From Desulfovibrio gilichinskyi (GTDB lineage: Bacteria > Desulfobacterota > Desulfovibrionia > Desulfovibrionales > Desulfovibrionaceae), in contig NZ_FWZU01000002.1 in the NCBI RefSeq assembly GCF_900177375.1, positions 496,001-560,000 on the forward strand: a DNA stretch of 64,000 nt. The letters are read 5' to 3'. This document shows, piece by piece, positions 37,709 through 47,170 of this stretch. The notes below the pieces were generated by a model, which did no database searches, was not told the origin of the DNA, and saw only the letters and a program-made list of their open reading frames with translations. Both the position numbers and the translations under genes were made by a program. Numbering within the stretch: position 1 is the stretch's first letter; the number at the start of each line of letters is the position of its first letter.

Positions 37709-37730
37709 ACTCCGACTGAGAATATTCCCT
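37700..37730. terminator. Possible terminator between convergent genes
   Basis: AGGGAATA (37700-37707) pairs with TATTCCCT (37723-37730); the stem covers the stop codon of the upstream gene. There is no T-run, so function is uncertain. Confidence 0.4.
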
Positions 37731-37756
37731 TCCGTAAATTGTGGCAGCTGATCTGC

Positions 37757-38110
37757 TCAACCTGCCCATGCAAACTGGCTTTCTTCTTCCAAGCGAGCCT
37801 GACAGGATATGCAGAGGCGCGCAGTAGGATTGGCCTTGATTCTGGCGAGTCCAACTTCCTGTCCGCAATCATCACAGATGCCGAAATCGTAATGGTCGAC
37901 TCTGGCAAGAGTTTCTTCGGTTTCTTTAATAAGCTTGCTTTCACGTAAATGAAGAGCAAGGTTGATTTTCTGTTCACTTAAACGTGAAGCATACTCATTG
38001 TCATCAGCACAAGTTTCAACGACCGTTTCACGACTTTCTGACCTTGCGATGAGTTCGGCAAGATTCTGTTCAAGATGTTTTCTGATGAGAGCCCGTTGAG
38101 TCGAATTCAT
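37757..38110 (-). CDS. TraR/DksA-family zinc-finger protein
   Basis: A 117-residue protein: N-terminal helical coiled part (about 1-75), then a C4 zinc finger with CDDCGQEVG and RLCISCQARLE, matching TraR/DksA. DksA-type proteins bind the RNA polymerase secondary channel and act with ppGpp. The start is the ATG at 38110, because GGAG lies 7 bp upstream; the ATG at 38122 overlaps that SD. The coiled-coil tip residues were not checked against E. coli DksA, so a true DksA role is not claimed. Confidence 0.85.
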   Translation of the reverse strand: MNSTQRALIRKHLEQNLAELIARSESRETVVETCADDNEYASRLSEQKINLALHLRESKLIKETEETLARVDHYDFGICDDCGQEVGLARIKANPTARLCISCQARLEEESQFAWAG

Positions 38111-38269
38111 GATTTTCTCCATGTAATGTTGGAATCATTTATTGGTTTTTGGACTATGGGGCTTATACATTTGACGATCTTCCTTTAAATCGCGAGACCG
38201 TGACGGTTTTGAGTCATATTGGTGTCATTTTTTTAGTGCAGACTGTTTTGAGATTAATGGAGAATATTT

Positions 38270-38914
38270 ATGGCTTTATATTCAAGAGATTACGCAGAAT
38301 ATTGGGAAGATAAAGGTTCATTAAAAAACTTTTCAACTCCTGTTAAATTTACAGAATTTAAGAAATATGTTTCCAGCGATGCGGATATTTTGGATGTGGG
38401 ATGCGGCTACGGACGCGTCATGAAGACTCTTTTTGAGGAAGGTTTTAAAAATATAAAGGGTGTTGAACCTTCTGCCGCCTTGCGTCAAAGGCTGCTTAAA
38501 GAGGGGGGAGAGTTTGAAGTTAAGCCGTTAGAAGATGGGATAATACCTTATAAAGACGGATCCGTTGACGCAGTTCTTCTCGTTGCTGTTCTCACCTGCA
38601 TACCGGAAAATAAAGATCAGGATCAGCTTATGAGTGAGGTTTACCGCGTGCTTAAACCGAGCGGAGTTCTGTATATTAATGACTTTTTACTCAATACAGA
38701 TGAGCGCAATATTGAGAGATATAACCGCTGTCAAAAGCAGCATGGTACATACGGAATCTTTGAAATTGAGGGCGGAGGAATCCTGCGCCATTTTTCAGAA
38801 GAGCGCATTAAAGAACTGCTAGGTTCATTTGATGAACTTGAGCATGAAAAGGTTGTTTACACGACAATGAACGGTAACCGTTCCAACGGATTTTATTACA
38901 TAGGCCGTAAATAG
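38270..38914 (+). CDS. Class I SAM-dependent methyltransferase
   Basis: A 214-residue protein with motif I ILDVGCGYGRVMKTLFEEGF, motif II-like region IKGVEPSAALRQRL, and VDAVLLVAVLTCIPENKDQD before LKPSGVLYINDFLL, the Methyltransf_11/25 pattern. The substrate is not evident from sequence or context. TAATGGAGAATATTT precedes ATG 38270. Convergent with malQ, 29 bp apart, no terminator seen. Confidence 0.8.
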   Translation: MALYSRDYAEYWEDKGSLKNFSTPVKFTEFKKYVSSDADILDVGCGYGRVMKTLFEEGFKNIKGVEPSAALRQRLLKEGGEFEVKPLEDGIIPYKDGSVDAVLLVAVLTCIPENKDQDQLMSEVYRVLKPSGVLYINDFLLNTDERNIERYNRCQKQHGTYGIFEIEGGGILRHFSEERIKELLGSFDELEHEKVVYTTMNGNRSNGFYYIGRK

Positions 38915-38943
38915 TCAGTTTGCTGTTTTTATTACTTAATAAT

Positions 38944-40455
38944 TTAATCTATCCTGCTGGTGCGTCCGAAAAGTTCTGTCATTTCCCCCAGACGTTCCCG
39001 TATCAGTTGTGTAAGCTGCCCCGGGACCAGTTTCCAGCCCCAGTTGCCGTTGGCTTCTCCGGGGATGTTCATGCGTGCTTCTCCGCCCAGATTAAGCAAG
39101 TCCTGAGTCTGGAAAATACACAGGCAGGCTACGCTGGACATTAAAAGCCTGATGAGTTCCCATGAAATTTTGGATTCGTCTATCCAGTCATGTCCAAGAT
39201 ACGACAACATATTTTTGCGGCTTACTTCATCAGCATCCTGATTGAACCATCCTCGGTTTGTGTTATTATCATGAGTACCGGTATATACGACGGAATTTCG
39301 TTTATGATTGTGGAGAGCATCTGCACAGATACCGATATTTTTCCCGAAAGAAAATTGCAGAATGCTCATGCCGGGAAATTGAAAACGGTCCCTGAGATAT
39401 GCAACATCAGGAGTTATATGCCCAAGATCTTCGGCTATAATGCGTAGACATCCGGTACCGCAGGTAGCTATTTCGAAAAGCTTATGCCCGGGAGCTGGAA
39501 CCCAGTATCCTTCAATCGCTGATTCTGCTTCGGCCGGAACTTCCCAGTATGCTGAAAACCCTCTGAAATGATCAAGTCTGGCCCAGTTATATAAGCCTAG
39601 ATTATGGTTAAGCCTGCTGACCCACCAGCCGAAACCTTCTTGCTCGAGAATTTCCCAGTTATAAACCGGATTTCCCCAGAGTTGTCCTGTTTTACTGAAA
39701 TAATCAGGCGGAACACCTGCCACGCAATATGAATTACCGTTTTCATCAAGTTTGAAAATTCTGCGGTTGGCCCAGACATCAGAGCTGTCGTGAGTGACGT
39801 ATATCGGGATATCTCCGATAAGTTCAACTCCGATTTCAGCAAGATGATCGCGAAGCTGCCCCCATTGCCGGAAAAAAATCCACTGGCAGAATTTAACAAA
39901 TAATATTTCCCGCGCCAGCAATTCTCCCCAATAGTGCAGACTTTCTTCTGTTCGATCTCTTATATCTTGCGGCCATTTCGTCCATCTTTCACCGTTTAAA
40001 TGAAGCTTAAGCGACGTAAATAGTGCAAAATCGTTAAGCCAGTGCATGTTATCAAGTAAAAACTGGGTAAACACATGGTCATCGAGTAAATTATTGGCAA
40101 CTCGCGAGAAAGCCATACGGAGAAGTGTTTCTTTTGCAAGGGCAGCCGCATCAAAGTCAGCTTTATCTGAGTCCGGAAGAGCAAAATTATTTATTTCTTC
40201 ATCGTCAAGCAATCCATATTCAACCATAAGTTCGGGGCTTATTAATATGGTGTTGGCGGCAAATGCTGAAAATCCTGAATAAGGTGAATTGCAAAGCTCA
40301 CTCGATGTAGGAGTTATGGGCAGAACCTGCCAGAATCTCTGGCCTGCTTCCGCCAGAAAATCTGCAAATTCATAAGCCGCAGGGCCGATATCTCCGACTC
40401 CGAATCTTGACGGTAATGATGTGAAATGGAGAAGTATTCCGCTGGAACGTTTCAT
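38944..40455 (-). CDS. malQ: 4-alpha-glucanotransferase (amylomaltase)
   Basis: A 503-residue GH77 enzyme that disproportionates maltodextrins. Seen: SSGILLHFTSLPSRFGVGDIG, FWQVLPITPTS, DIPIYVTHDSSDVWAN. The intact catalytic triad is Asp in NWARLDHFRGF, Glu in RIIAEDLGHITPDV, and Asp in VVYTGTHDNNTNRGW. Of two adjacent ATGs I take 40455, 6 bp from AAGGAG. It follows the TreZ-like gene on the same strand with about 100 bp between, so the pair may be one operon. It would act with glycogen phosphorylase. Confidence 0.95.
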   Translation of the reverse strand: MKRSSGILLHFTSLPSRFGVGDIGPAAYEFADFLAEAGQRFWQVLPITPTSSELCNSPYSGFSAFAANTILISPELMVEYGLLDDEEINNFALPDSDKADFDAAALAKETLLRMAFSRVANNLLDDHVFTQFLLDNMHWLNDFALFTSLKLHLNGERWTKWPQDIRDRTEESLHYWGELLAREILFVKFCQWIFFRQWGQLRDHLAEIGVELIGDIPIYVTHDSSDVWANRRIFKLDENGNSYCVAGVPPDYFSKTGQLWGNPVYNWEILEQEGFGWWVSRLNHNLGLYNWARLDHFRGFSAYWEVPAEAESAIEGYWVPAPGHKLFEIATCGTGCLRIIAEDLGHITPDVAYLRDRFQFPGMSILQFSFGKNIGICADALHNHKRNSVVYTGTHDNNTNRGWFNQDADEVSRKNMLSYLGHDWIDESKISWELIRLLMSSVACLCIFQTQDLLNLGGEARMNIPGEANGNWGWKLVPGQLTQLIRERLGEMTELFGRTSRID

Positions 40456-40555
40456 CATGAGCTCCTTATGCTGACCAAAAACGATATAATAATATATCTC
40501 AGAGCATGGTAAGGATGTCCAGCTACTTTGTTTTGAGCAAAGAAATAAAATCAGG

Positions 40556-42406
40556 TCATATATTCAATGGGGTATGAAAATATACTGCAAAAGATTGCGC
40601 GGCTAGTTCCAGCGGTGTGGTGGTTGATAAAATTTTATCTAGAGGAACACCGTATCCTCCGAAGGCTCTCGCGCCGCTGTAAAGTTTAAGTGTCCATGGT
40701 CCGGTCGGTAGATATGACTCAAGTTTTTCAGTGATTGCAACCTTATTGAAATTAAAAATGACAACCGCATACCTTCCATCCGAAGTTGAAGGATTTCGAA
40801 GCATCAGGATAACTCCTGGCTTAATTTCCTGAACCTGACACCTGTTGTGACACGGTTCTTTCAGTGCCGGGTGTTCTTTTCTTAAAAGTAACATTTTTTT
40901 ATAGAACGCAAGCATGGCTCTGCCCTGTTCAGAATCCTTTTTATTCCAGTCCAGTTGACTGGTAGTGAAAGCCGATTCATCGCTGGGATCAAGCTGTTTC
41001 TCTTGGGAAAATTTCAGTTCATGGTAGTGTTTGTCTAAGGTTTCATTTAAACTTGGGGCTGTGGAATAGTCCGAAAAATAATTGAATGGAGCTGTTTCTC
41101 CGTATTCTTCTCCCATGAAAAGTAACGGAGTGTATGGAGAGAGAAGTACGGCTCCGGCGCTCAGTTTAGCAGCTTCAAATCCTGCTTTTTTGATTGTTCT
41201 GCATTCTTCTCCCGTGCAGATAGTTTGCTCATGATTTTGGGAGTAGATGACTAACTTGCTGCCTGAAAACTCTTGAGTATTGCAGCCATGGATTCTTTTC
41301 CGATAATCAGAAAATTCTCCGCGATATGCAAAGCCGTATTGCATGGCCGAGACCATTTTTTCAGGATATCGATAGTCACGGAAAACTCCGTTTATATCCC
41401 CTGTTATTCTGTAGTGCAGGGCGTGGTGGAAATCTTCATCCCATAAAGCATCAAAGCCGTATCCACCCTTGTCATTAGGCTGTATAGAGCGAGTGGAGTT
41501 GTGATGGTCATTAATTATTAAAACACATTTTCTGTTATTTTCTTTTTCAAAAGATCTAATGCGAGTGGAAAGCTCTTCCAGAAAATGGATCGGACTTTGA
41601 TCATAGATTGTTTCAGCATTATTTATGCGCAGTCCGTCGATGTGAAAGTCGCGCAGCCATGACAGAGCACATTGGATATAAAATTCGCGAACACCGAAAC
41701 TGTATTGCTCATCAAAATTAATGGCTTTTCCGTGTGTTGTTGTGTGTATGTCACAAAAGAATGAATCGAAGGCTGAACTTAAGCTTTTTACAATATTATG
41801 CTGGCAGAATTCTACAACTAAAATTACCGCTATACCGCGATCATGGCTTGCCTTAACTAAAGCTTTAAATTCATCCGGTGTCCCGTAACCATTGTGTACT
41901 GCATAAGGAAAAACAGTTTTATTACCCCAGCCGCGGTGACCTGCAAACTGTGCAACTGGCAGAAGTTCCAATGTGTTTATTCCAAGTTCAGACAGATAAT
42001 CCAGCTTGGAAATAAGAGCGCGTAGCGTTCCTTCCTTGGTGAAAGTTCCGACATGGGCTTCGTAAATAATCATTTCGTTTATCGGCAGGCCGGAAAAATT
42101 GTCTCCTTCCCAGTCAAATTTATGATGATCAAAGACAGTTGAGTAGGTATTTATTCCTTCAGGCTGCCATAACGATGCCGGGTCGGGGATTTTTTTTGAA
42201 GCATTAAGCAGAAATGAGTATGATGTGTCCGATGTCAGATTTTTCAATGTTAATTCATGAAAACCATAGTCGGTTTGATTCATCATAAATATATGATCAG
42301 GGTCATTATTAAAATTGATTCCAACGGTTTGGACATGAGGAGCAAATAGTCTAAACATGCAATTACCATTTTCATCAAACCGTGCTCCGAAGTGTTCTTT
42401 TTCCAT
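40556..42406 (-). CDS. TreZ-family GH13 protein lacking catalytic residues
   Basis: A 616-residue protein with the full layout of maltooligosyltrehalose trehalohydrolase: N-terminal CBM48-like domain (MFRLFAPHVQTVGINF, about 15-95), then IYEAHVGTFTKEGT, LELLPVAQFAGHRGWGNKT and YGTPDEFKALVKASHDRG. WDEDFHHALHYRITGD and a C-terminal beta domain complete it. All four GH13 motifs are altered: motif I DVVYNH is VVEFCQ (from Val197), the motif II nucleophile Asp is Asn262 (GLRINNAETI), the motif III acid Glu is Asn299 (LIINDHHN), and the motif IV Asp is Glu393 (QNHEQ). The frame is otherwise intact, so I infer a maintained pseudoenzyme, perhaps a glucan-binding or regulatory partner of the adjacent MalQ. 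No treY is in the window. A new activity is also possible. Confidence 0.8.
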   Translation of the reverse strand: MEKEHFGARFDENGNCMFRLFAPHVQTVGINFNNDPDHIFMMNQTDYGFHELTLKNLTSDTSYSFLLNASKKIPDPASLWQPEGINTYSTVFDHHKFDWEGDNFSGLPINEMIIYEAHVGTFTKEGTLRALISKLDYLSELGINTLELLPVAQFAGHRGWGNKTVFPYAVHNGYGTPDEFKALVKASHDRGIAVILVVEFCQHNIVKSLSSAFDSFFCDIHTTTHGKAINFDEQYSFGVREFYIQCALSWLRDFHIDGLRINNAETIYDQSPIHFLEELSTRIRSFEKENNRKCVLIINDHHNSTRSIQPNDKGGYGFDALWDEDFHHALHYRITGDINGVFRDYRYPEKMVSAMQYGFAYRGEFSDYRKRIHGCNTQEFSGSKLVIYSQNHEQTICTGEECRTIKKAGFEAAKLSAGAVLLSPYTPLLFMGEEYGETAPFNYFSDYSTAPSLNETLDKHYHELKFSQEKQLDPSDESAFTTSQLDWNKKDSEQGRAMLAFYKKMLLLRKEHPALKEPCHNRCQVQEIKPGVILMLRNPSTSDGRYAVVIFNFNKVAITEKLESYLPTGPWTLKLYSGARAFGGYGVPLDKILSTTTPLELAAQSFAVYFHTPLNI

Positions 42407-42534
42407 TCTTGCTCTCTTAAATGCGGTTTTGTTTTAAATTTCAATTTAAGTTATAGTTAAAGCAAGCTTCGTTCGGCCCGTCTTTTGCAAGTGAATGAGT
42501 ACTTACAGCTCGTAACATAATGAGGAGGCAGACC

Positions 42535-42888
42535 ATGAACAGCACTATTAAGTCAGGCGCAGTAGAAGAACATGTACAGATAGCTGAAGTTATGGCCGGT
42601 GAAAAATCAATTTTACATGAGCTTGATTTTCAAGATGTGGCCATCTCAACTGTTGCCGTGGATGCTCTTAAAAGAGCAGCTAAGGCAGTAATGGAAAAAT
42701 TTCTTCCTGGTAGTCAACCCGAAAAACTCACAGAATCTCAGGCAATAGCCTTTTTTATAGACAGAGTATTCTGGGACCAGAATTCTAAGGGATTGATCCT
42801 TTGCGCTGACGTTGCCACACGTAGTTTTTGTATTCCTATTCCAAGTCATCATTGGCATATGAAAACAGACCTTGGAACTATTCAGTAA
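42535..42888 (+). CDS. Small protein of unknown function
   Basis: A 117-residue soluble protein not recognised. ATG 42535 has a strong AGGAGG at 42523-42528. It reads MNSTIKSGAVEEHVQIAEVM, VAVDALKRAAKAVMEKFLPG, AIAFFIDRVFWDQNSKG and LCADVATRSFCIPIPSHHWH. The Cys/His pairs near the end (LCAD, FCIP, HHWH) could bind a metal, but that is a guess. It is a monocistronic gene closed by a good terminator. Confidence 0.65.
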   Translation: MNSTIKSGAVEEHVQIAEVMAGEKSILHELDFQDVAISTVAVDALKRAAKAVMEKFLPGSQPEKLTESQAIAFFIDRVFWDQNSKGLILCADVATRSFCIPIPSHHWHMKTDLGTIQ

Positions 42889-42926
42889 ATATTTTTATAA
42901 CTTATTGCAAGTAAAAATAGAATAAC

Positions 42927-42950
42927 AGGAGGCTTAGCCTCCTTTTTTTG
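42927..42950 (+). terminator. Terminator after the small gene
   Basis: AGGAGGC (42927-42933), TTA loop, GCCTCCT (42937-42943), then seven T. Confidence 0.9.
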
Positions 42951-43101
42951 TAGTTATATATAGATTAATAATTTAAAAATACTAATATGCTATAATAAAT
43001 GGAGGCATATTGTAAGCGGGATGTAACTATTAAGTAACACATAAAATTGCAGATTCGAGGTATTGTTTTGCGACTAAAAACAAGTAGCAAGGGAGTACCA
43101 A

Positions 43102-44976
43102 ATGGTTAATGAGATCTGTTCCGATCTGTTTAAATTGAGGTCACCTTTCGAAGATAGATTCAGGGGGGCTCTTTTTTCAATATTAGAAAAACCATTATCA
43201 GGGCTGCTATGTCTTCCTAAGTTGAATTCAATGTATAAAAAAGTTTCTGATGAGCAATACTGGAAAGATGAGCCGGACTTTATAGGCAAGGCTCTAGATT
43301 TGCTGGGTGTTTCGTCCGAAATTTCTGAGAATGAATTAAAAAAAATTCCAAGTTCCGGTGCTGCTGTTGTTGTATCAAATCATCCTTTCGGTGTTGTTGA
43401 GGGATTAGTCTTGCTTAGAGCGCTTAAAACTGTGCGGCCTGATGTTAAAATTATGGCAAATTTCATGCTCGGACTTATTCCGGAGATGCACGAACATCTG
43501 ATTTCAGTTGATCCTTTCGGTCGTAAAAAATCACATAGTGATAATATTTCCGGTTTGAAGGAAGCCGTTAAGTGGGTAAAATCCGGCGGGATGCTGGTTG
43601 TTTTTCCGGCTGGTGAAGTTTCAAACTTAAAACTTAAGGACGGAAAAGTTGAAGATTCTGCATGGAGCCCGACAATCGGCGGAATAATCAAACGTACCGG
43701 AGCCAGCGTAGTTCCTGTTTTTTTTAATGGTCGCAACAGTTTTTTATTTCAGCTGATGGGAATTATTCATCCCCACTTGCGTACCATGTTGATCCCCCGG
43801 GAAAATCTTAATAAACAATCTGATCCTGTAAAGTTTGCAGTCGGAAGTACTGTGTCAGGTGACCGTTTATCCTTGTTTGAGACAAATCAAGAGCTGATTG
43901 AGTATTTAAGATTTCGAACATACGCACTCAAATCACGCTTTAAAATTAAGAAAAAATCAAATCTTCCGGTATTTAAAAAGAAGCTTAAACCTTTGTGTGA
44001 TGAAGTTTCACAGGATAGGATTATTGCGGAAGTAGGTTCGCTTTCAGCGGAAAATAAACTTGCTGAGAATAATGAGTTTACAGTCTATGAAGTTCATTCT
44101 GCAAAATGTCCTTTTATATTGCGTGAGCTTGGAAGGTTGCGCGAGAAGACATTCCGCACAGTCGGCGAAGGGACCGGAAAGCCGGTTGATGTCGACAGGT
44201 TTGATAATACGTTCATTCATCTGGTGCTTTGGAATTATAAAAATAACGAGATTGCAGGTGCATACCGTATCGCCCGCACAGATGAGCAGATTGAGCATTA
44301 TGGAATGAAGGGGGTTTACAGCGATTCCTTTTTCAGATTTACGGACGGCTTTTTTAAAAGTGTAACACCTGCGCTTGAGCTCGGACGTTCGTTCATCCGG
44401 CCTGAATATCAGAAAAACTATGCGTCTCTTTTGATGCTCTGGAAAGGAATTGCCGGATATTTATCCAAGAATCCTAAGTATCGCTACTTATTCGGATGTG
44501 TCAGTATCTCGAATGATTATAAAAAAATATCACGTGAATATATGGCCGATTCACTGCTGCGTCATCATGGTAGATCTGATCTTGCCACAATGATCTCTCC
44601 GACTAAGCCTTTAAAGTTTAAAAAACTTAAATATTGGCAGAAATGTCTGCCGCAGTCGGCTTTTTCCGAACCGGATGATCTTGAAAAAGTTGTGCAGGAC
44701 ATTGAAGGCGGGCAGGGTATTCCTGTGCTGATTCGCCATTATTTAAAAATAGGCGGCAGGCTTGTAGGGTTCAACGTTGATCCTGATTTCGGTAATTCGC
44801 TTGACGGGCTTATTGTTGTTGATCTGCTTGAAACTTCCGAGAGAAGTCTTGCTAAGTTTATGGGTAAGGAAGAATCCAGTTGTTATCTGGATTACCACAA
44901 AGCTTTAGAAGCAGAGCAGAGTAAGATTAATGATGAAAGATTGATTACTGGGGATATTGATAGAATCGCAGTATGA
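43102..44976 (+). CDS. OlsF-like bifunctional acyltransferase (PlsC-type plus GNAT-like)
   Basis: A 624-residue fusion. The N-terminal half (about 70-260) is a PlsC/haemolysin-type acyltransferase with VVVSNHPFGVVEG (catalytic His), MANFMLG, SVDPFGRKKSHSDNISGL and VFPAGEVS. The C-terminal half (about 330-590) is an OlsB-like N-acyltransferase with LGRLREKTFRTVGEGTG, DNTFIHLVLWNYKNNEIAGA, LELGRSFIRPEYQ and FGCVSISNDY. The same two-domain arrangement makes ornithine lipid in OlsF proteins: one domain forms lyso-ornithine lipid, the other acylates it. AGGGAG precedes ATG 43102. I infer amino-acid-containing membrane lipid synthesis; the acyl acceptor is not proven. Monocistronic. Confidence 0.8.
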   Translation: MVNEICSDLFKLRSPFEDRFRGALFSILEKPLSGLLCLPKLNSMYKKVSDEQYWKDEPDFIGKALDLLGVSSEISENELKKIPSSGAAVVVSNHPFGVVEGLVLLRALKTVRPDVKIMANFMLGLIPEMHEHLISVDPFGRKKSHSDNISGLKEAVKWVKSGGMLVVFPAGEVSNLKLKDGKVEDSAWSPTIGGIIKRTGASVVPVFFNGRNSFLFQLMGIIHPHLRTMLIPRENLNKQSDPVKFAVGSTVSGDRLSLFETNQELIEYLRFRTYALKSRFKIKKKSNLPVFKKKLKPLCDEVSQDRIIAEVGSLSAENKLAENNEFTVYEVHSAKCPFILRELGRLREKTFRTVGEGTGKPVDVDRFDNTFIHLVLWNYKNNEIAGAYRIARTDEQIEHYGMKGVYSDSFFRFTDGFFKSVTPALELGRSFIRPEYQKNYASLLMLWKGIAGYLSKNPKYRYLFGCVSISNDYKKISREYMADSLLRHHGRSDLATMISPTKPLKFKKLKYWQKCLPQSAFSEPDDLEKVVQDIEGGQGIPVLIRHYLKIGGRLVGFNVDPDFGNSLDGLIVVDLLETSERSLAKFMGKEESSCYLDYHKALEAEQSKINDERLITGDIDRIAV

Positions 44977-45025
44977 CAAATTATTGGTCACAAGCTTATT
45001 GAAACAGAACCTAGTCAGTATGAAA

Positions 45026-45061
45026 AAAGCCTCCCGCATTTTAAGTGAGAGGCTTTCTTTT
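45026..45061. terminator. Terminator between OlsF-like gene and threonine aldolase
   Basis: AAAGCCTC (45026-45033) pairs with GAGGCTTT (45049-45056), followed by a CTTTTTTT tract; it can serve both convergent genes. Confidence 0.75.
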
Positions 45062-45096
45062 TTTGCTTGAAGTCTTGCGAACTCGGCCTTGTGTGA

Positions 45097-46116
45097 TTAG
45101 ATAAGAGTCTTCAAGGCTGAGACGAAGTTATCAATATCTTGGTCTGTTGTTGCCCATGAAGTCATCCAGCGTACTTCTGATGCTGACTCATCCCATACAT
45201 AGAAAGGGAATTTTTCTTGCAACTTAGGGATGACATGAGGAGGAACGATTGCAAAAACAGCATTGGCCTCCACAGGGCGGGTGATTTTTACTTCACTGAC
45301 TTCTTGAACTTTGTGAGCGAGAAGAGTAGCGAGTTCGTTGGCTCTGGCGGCGTTCTCTTTCCATAGCTCATCAGTCAGCAGAGCTTTGAACTGGGCTCCT
45401 ACATAACGCATTTTAGAAATCAGCTGCATGCCTTGTTTGCGGACGAATTCAAAATCCTTACCGATTTTCGAGTTGATAAAGACCGCTGCTTCGGCGCACA
45501 TGCATCCATTCTTAGTGCCGCCGAAGGAGAGGACGTCAACACCGCAATCAACGGTCATTTCTTTAAATCCGGTTCCAAGGGCGACTGCTGCGTTGGAAAG
45601 TCTTGCTCCATCCATGTGGACCAGCAGTCCGTGTTTATGAGCGTAGTCGCAAATGGCTTTTATTTCAGCAAGTGTGTAAACAGTGCCTAGTTCCGTGTTT
45701 TGAGTTATTGAGATAACGGCCGGCTGACTTTGGTGTACATCTTTTCTTCCTGCCAGCAGCGGGGCGATTGATTCAACACTGAGCTTGCCGTGAACAGCTT
45801 CGGCATGGGCAATTTTTATCCCTGCAACAGCTTCGACGGCGCCGCATTCGTCAACATTTATATGTGCGGTGTCAGCGCATATGACGCTGTTCCAGCTATT
45901 TGTTATGTGTTTAAGGATCAGTGTATTGGTGGCAGTTCCGGTTGCCATGAAGAATATTTTTGCATCGCTGCCGAAATGTTTTGCAAAAAGTTCTAAAGCT
46001 GCTTCTGAAACGGGATCGTTGCCATAGGAACTCATATCGTCACTGTTAACGCTTATAATTTCCTTCATTATAGAAGGATGTACTCCCGCGTAGTTATCAC
46101 TGGCAAATGCGCGCAT
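45097..46116 (-). CDS. ltaE: Low-specificity L-threonine aldolase
   Basis: A 339-residue fold-type I PLP enzyme splitting threonine/allo-threonine to glycine and acetaldehyde. Seen: MRAFASDNYAGVHPSIM, MSSYGNDPVSEAALELFAKH, FMATGTATNTLILKHI, the GLLVHMDGARLSNAAVALG Asp-binding region, and the PLP lysine in SFGGTKNGCMCAEA. ATG 46116 has a GGAG SD. Together with Kbl/Tdh it gives this organism two routes from threonine to glycine. Confidence 0.92.
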   Translation of the reverse strand: MRAFASDNYAGVHPSIMKEIISVNSDDMSSYGNDPVSEAALELFAKHFGSDAKIFFMATGTATNTLILKHITNSWNSVICADTAHINVDECGAVEAVAGIKIAHAEAVHGKLSVESIAPLLAGRKDVHQSQPAVISITQNTELGTVYTLAEIKAICDYAHKHGLLVHMDGARLSNAAVALGTGFKEMTVDCGVDVLSFGGTKNGCMCAEAAVFINSKIGKDFEFVRKQGMQLISKMRYVGAQFKALLTDELWKENAARANELATLLAHKVQEVSEVKITRPVEANAVFAIVPPHVIPKLQEKFPFYVWDESASEVRWMTSWATTDQDIDNFVSALKTLI

Positions 46117-46345
46117 TTAATTGTCTCCGGATGATTGATTAAGTTTTGATAGCAGAAAATAGATGTCGATTGCTGCTTAGTCAATCAGGAGCTGTGAATG
46201 AAAGCGACAGTTTGTTACAAAAATAAGTTATGTTTTTTGTTCATAATGTAATAAGTAAGATTTTGATATTATAGTGAGTGTGTATGTTTAAATTTCGTTT
46301 TAATTGCTTACTCGTTATCGAGTTTGCCGGAGGTTTTGCACTGTA

Positions 46346-47170
46346 ATGAGCCCCGAAAAAGTTATAAGTTTTTCAAATGTAAGTTTCAGATACGGTCCTC
46401 ATGACGTTATTGATGACGTCAGTTTTGATATTTTAAAGGGAGACTATCTTGCCGTGCTCGGCCCCAACGGAGGCGGCAAGACAACTATGCTTAAACTTTT
46501 GCTGGGTCTTCTAACTCCTGAAAAGGGTAGTGTGGAGGTTCTTGGCACGGTCCCGGGAAAGCATGGCGGGCAGATAGGATATATGCCGCAATATACTTCT
46601 GTTTCGAAAAGTTTTCCGATTACAGTGCGTGATGCTGTGCTTATGGGGAAAGTTTCACCCGGACTTAAAGGTGTTTTCGGCATAAAATTTGGGAAAAATG
46701 CTTCATCCGCTGTGGAAAAAGCTCTGGATCGTGTAGGGATGCTTACGCACATCAACCGGAGAGTCTCAGATCTTTCAGGAGGGCAGAAGCAACGTGTTTT
46801 TATTGCGCGTGCTATTGTTGATGAACCGCAGATTATTTTGCTTGATGAACCGACCGCAAGCATTGATCAGGCCGGTAAAAACAGTCTTTACTGCCTTCTC
46901 AGGGAACTAAATCAGGATATGACCGTTGTTATGGTAAGCCATGACATATCTGTTCTCGGTCAGGGAGTTAAGTCTGTGGCATGCGTTAATAGAAAAGTTC
47001 ATATGCATGATCAACCTAAAATAACCCGCGAATTGTTAAGTGAAGCATACGGAGAAAATGAACGCGGATCGTGCCCTATTGAGCTTATTACCCATGGAGA
47101 GCTTCCGCATAGAGTGCTTGAATTCCATGACGAATCTGACCGTAAACCGGAAGGAGACTGGCATGATTGA
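46346..47170 (+). CDS. Zinc/manganese-type ABC transporter ATPase
   Basis: A 274-residue ABC ATPase of the ZnuC/TroB class. Walker A is in VLGPNGGGKTTMLKLLLGLL, the Q-loop in GYMPQYTSVSKSFPITV, the signature LSGGQKQRVFIARA, Walker B in IILLDEPTASID, and the H-loop in MVSHDISVL. The C-terminal 60 residues include His/Cys (VHMHDQPK, GSCPIEL), in line with metal-transport ATPases. The start is taken as the ATG at 46346 (GGAGGT 11 bp upstream, a little far). It overlaps the permease gene by 8 bp. No binding-protein gene lies beside it. Confidence 0.88.
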   Translation: MSPEKVISFSNVSFRYGPHDVIDDVSFDILKGDYLAVLGPNGGGKTTMLKLLLGLLTPEKGSVEVLGTVPGKHGGQIGYMPQYTSVSKSFPITVRDAVLMGKVSPGLKGVFGIKFGKNASSAVEKALDRVGMLTHINRRVSDLSGGQKQRVFIARAIVDEPQIILLDEPTASIDQAGKNSLYCLLRELNQDMTVVMVSHDISVLGQGVKSVACVNRKVHMHDQPKITRELLSEAYGENERGSCPIELITHGELPHRVLEFHDESDRKPEGDWHD

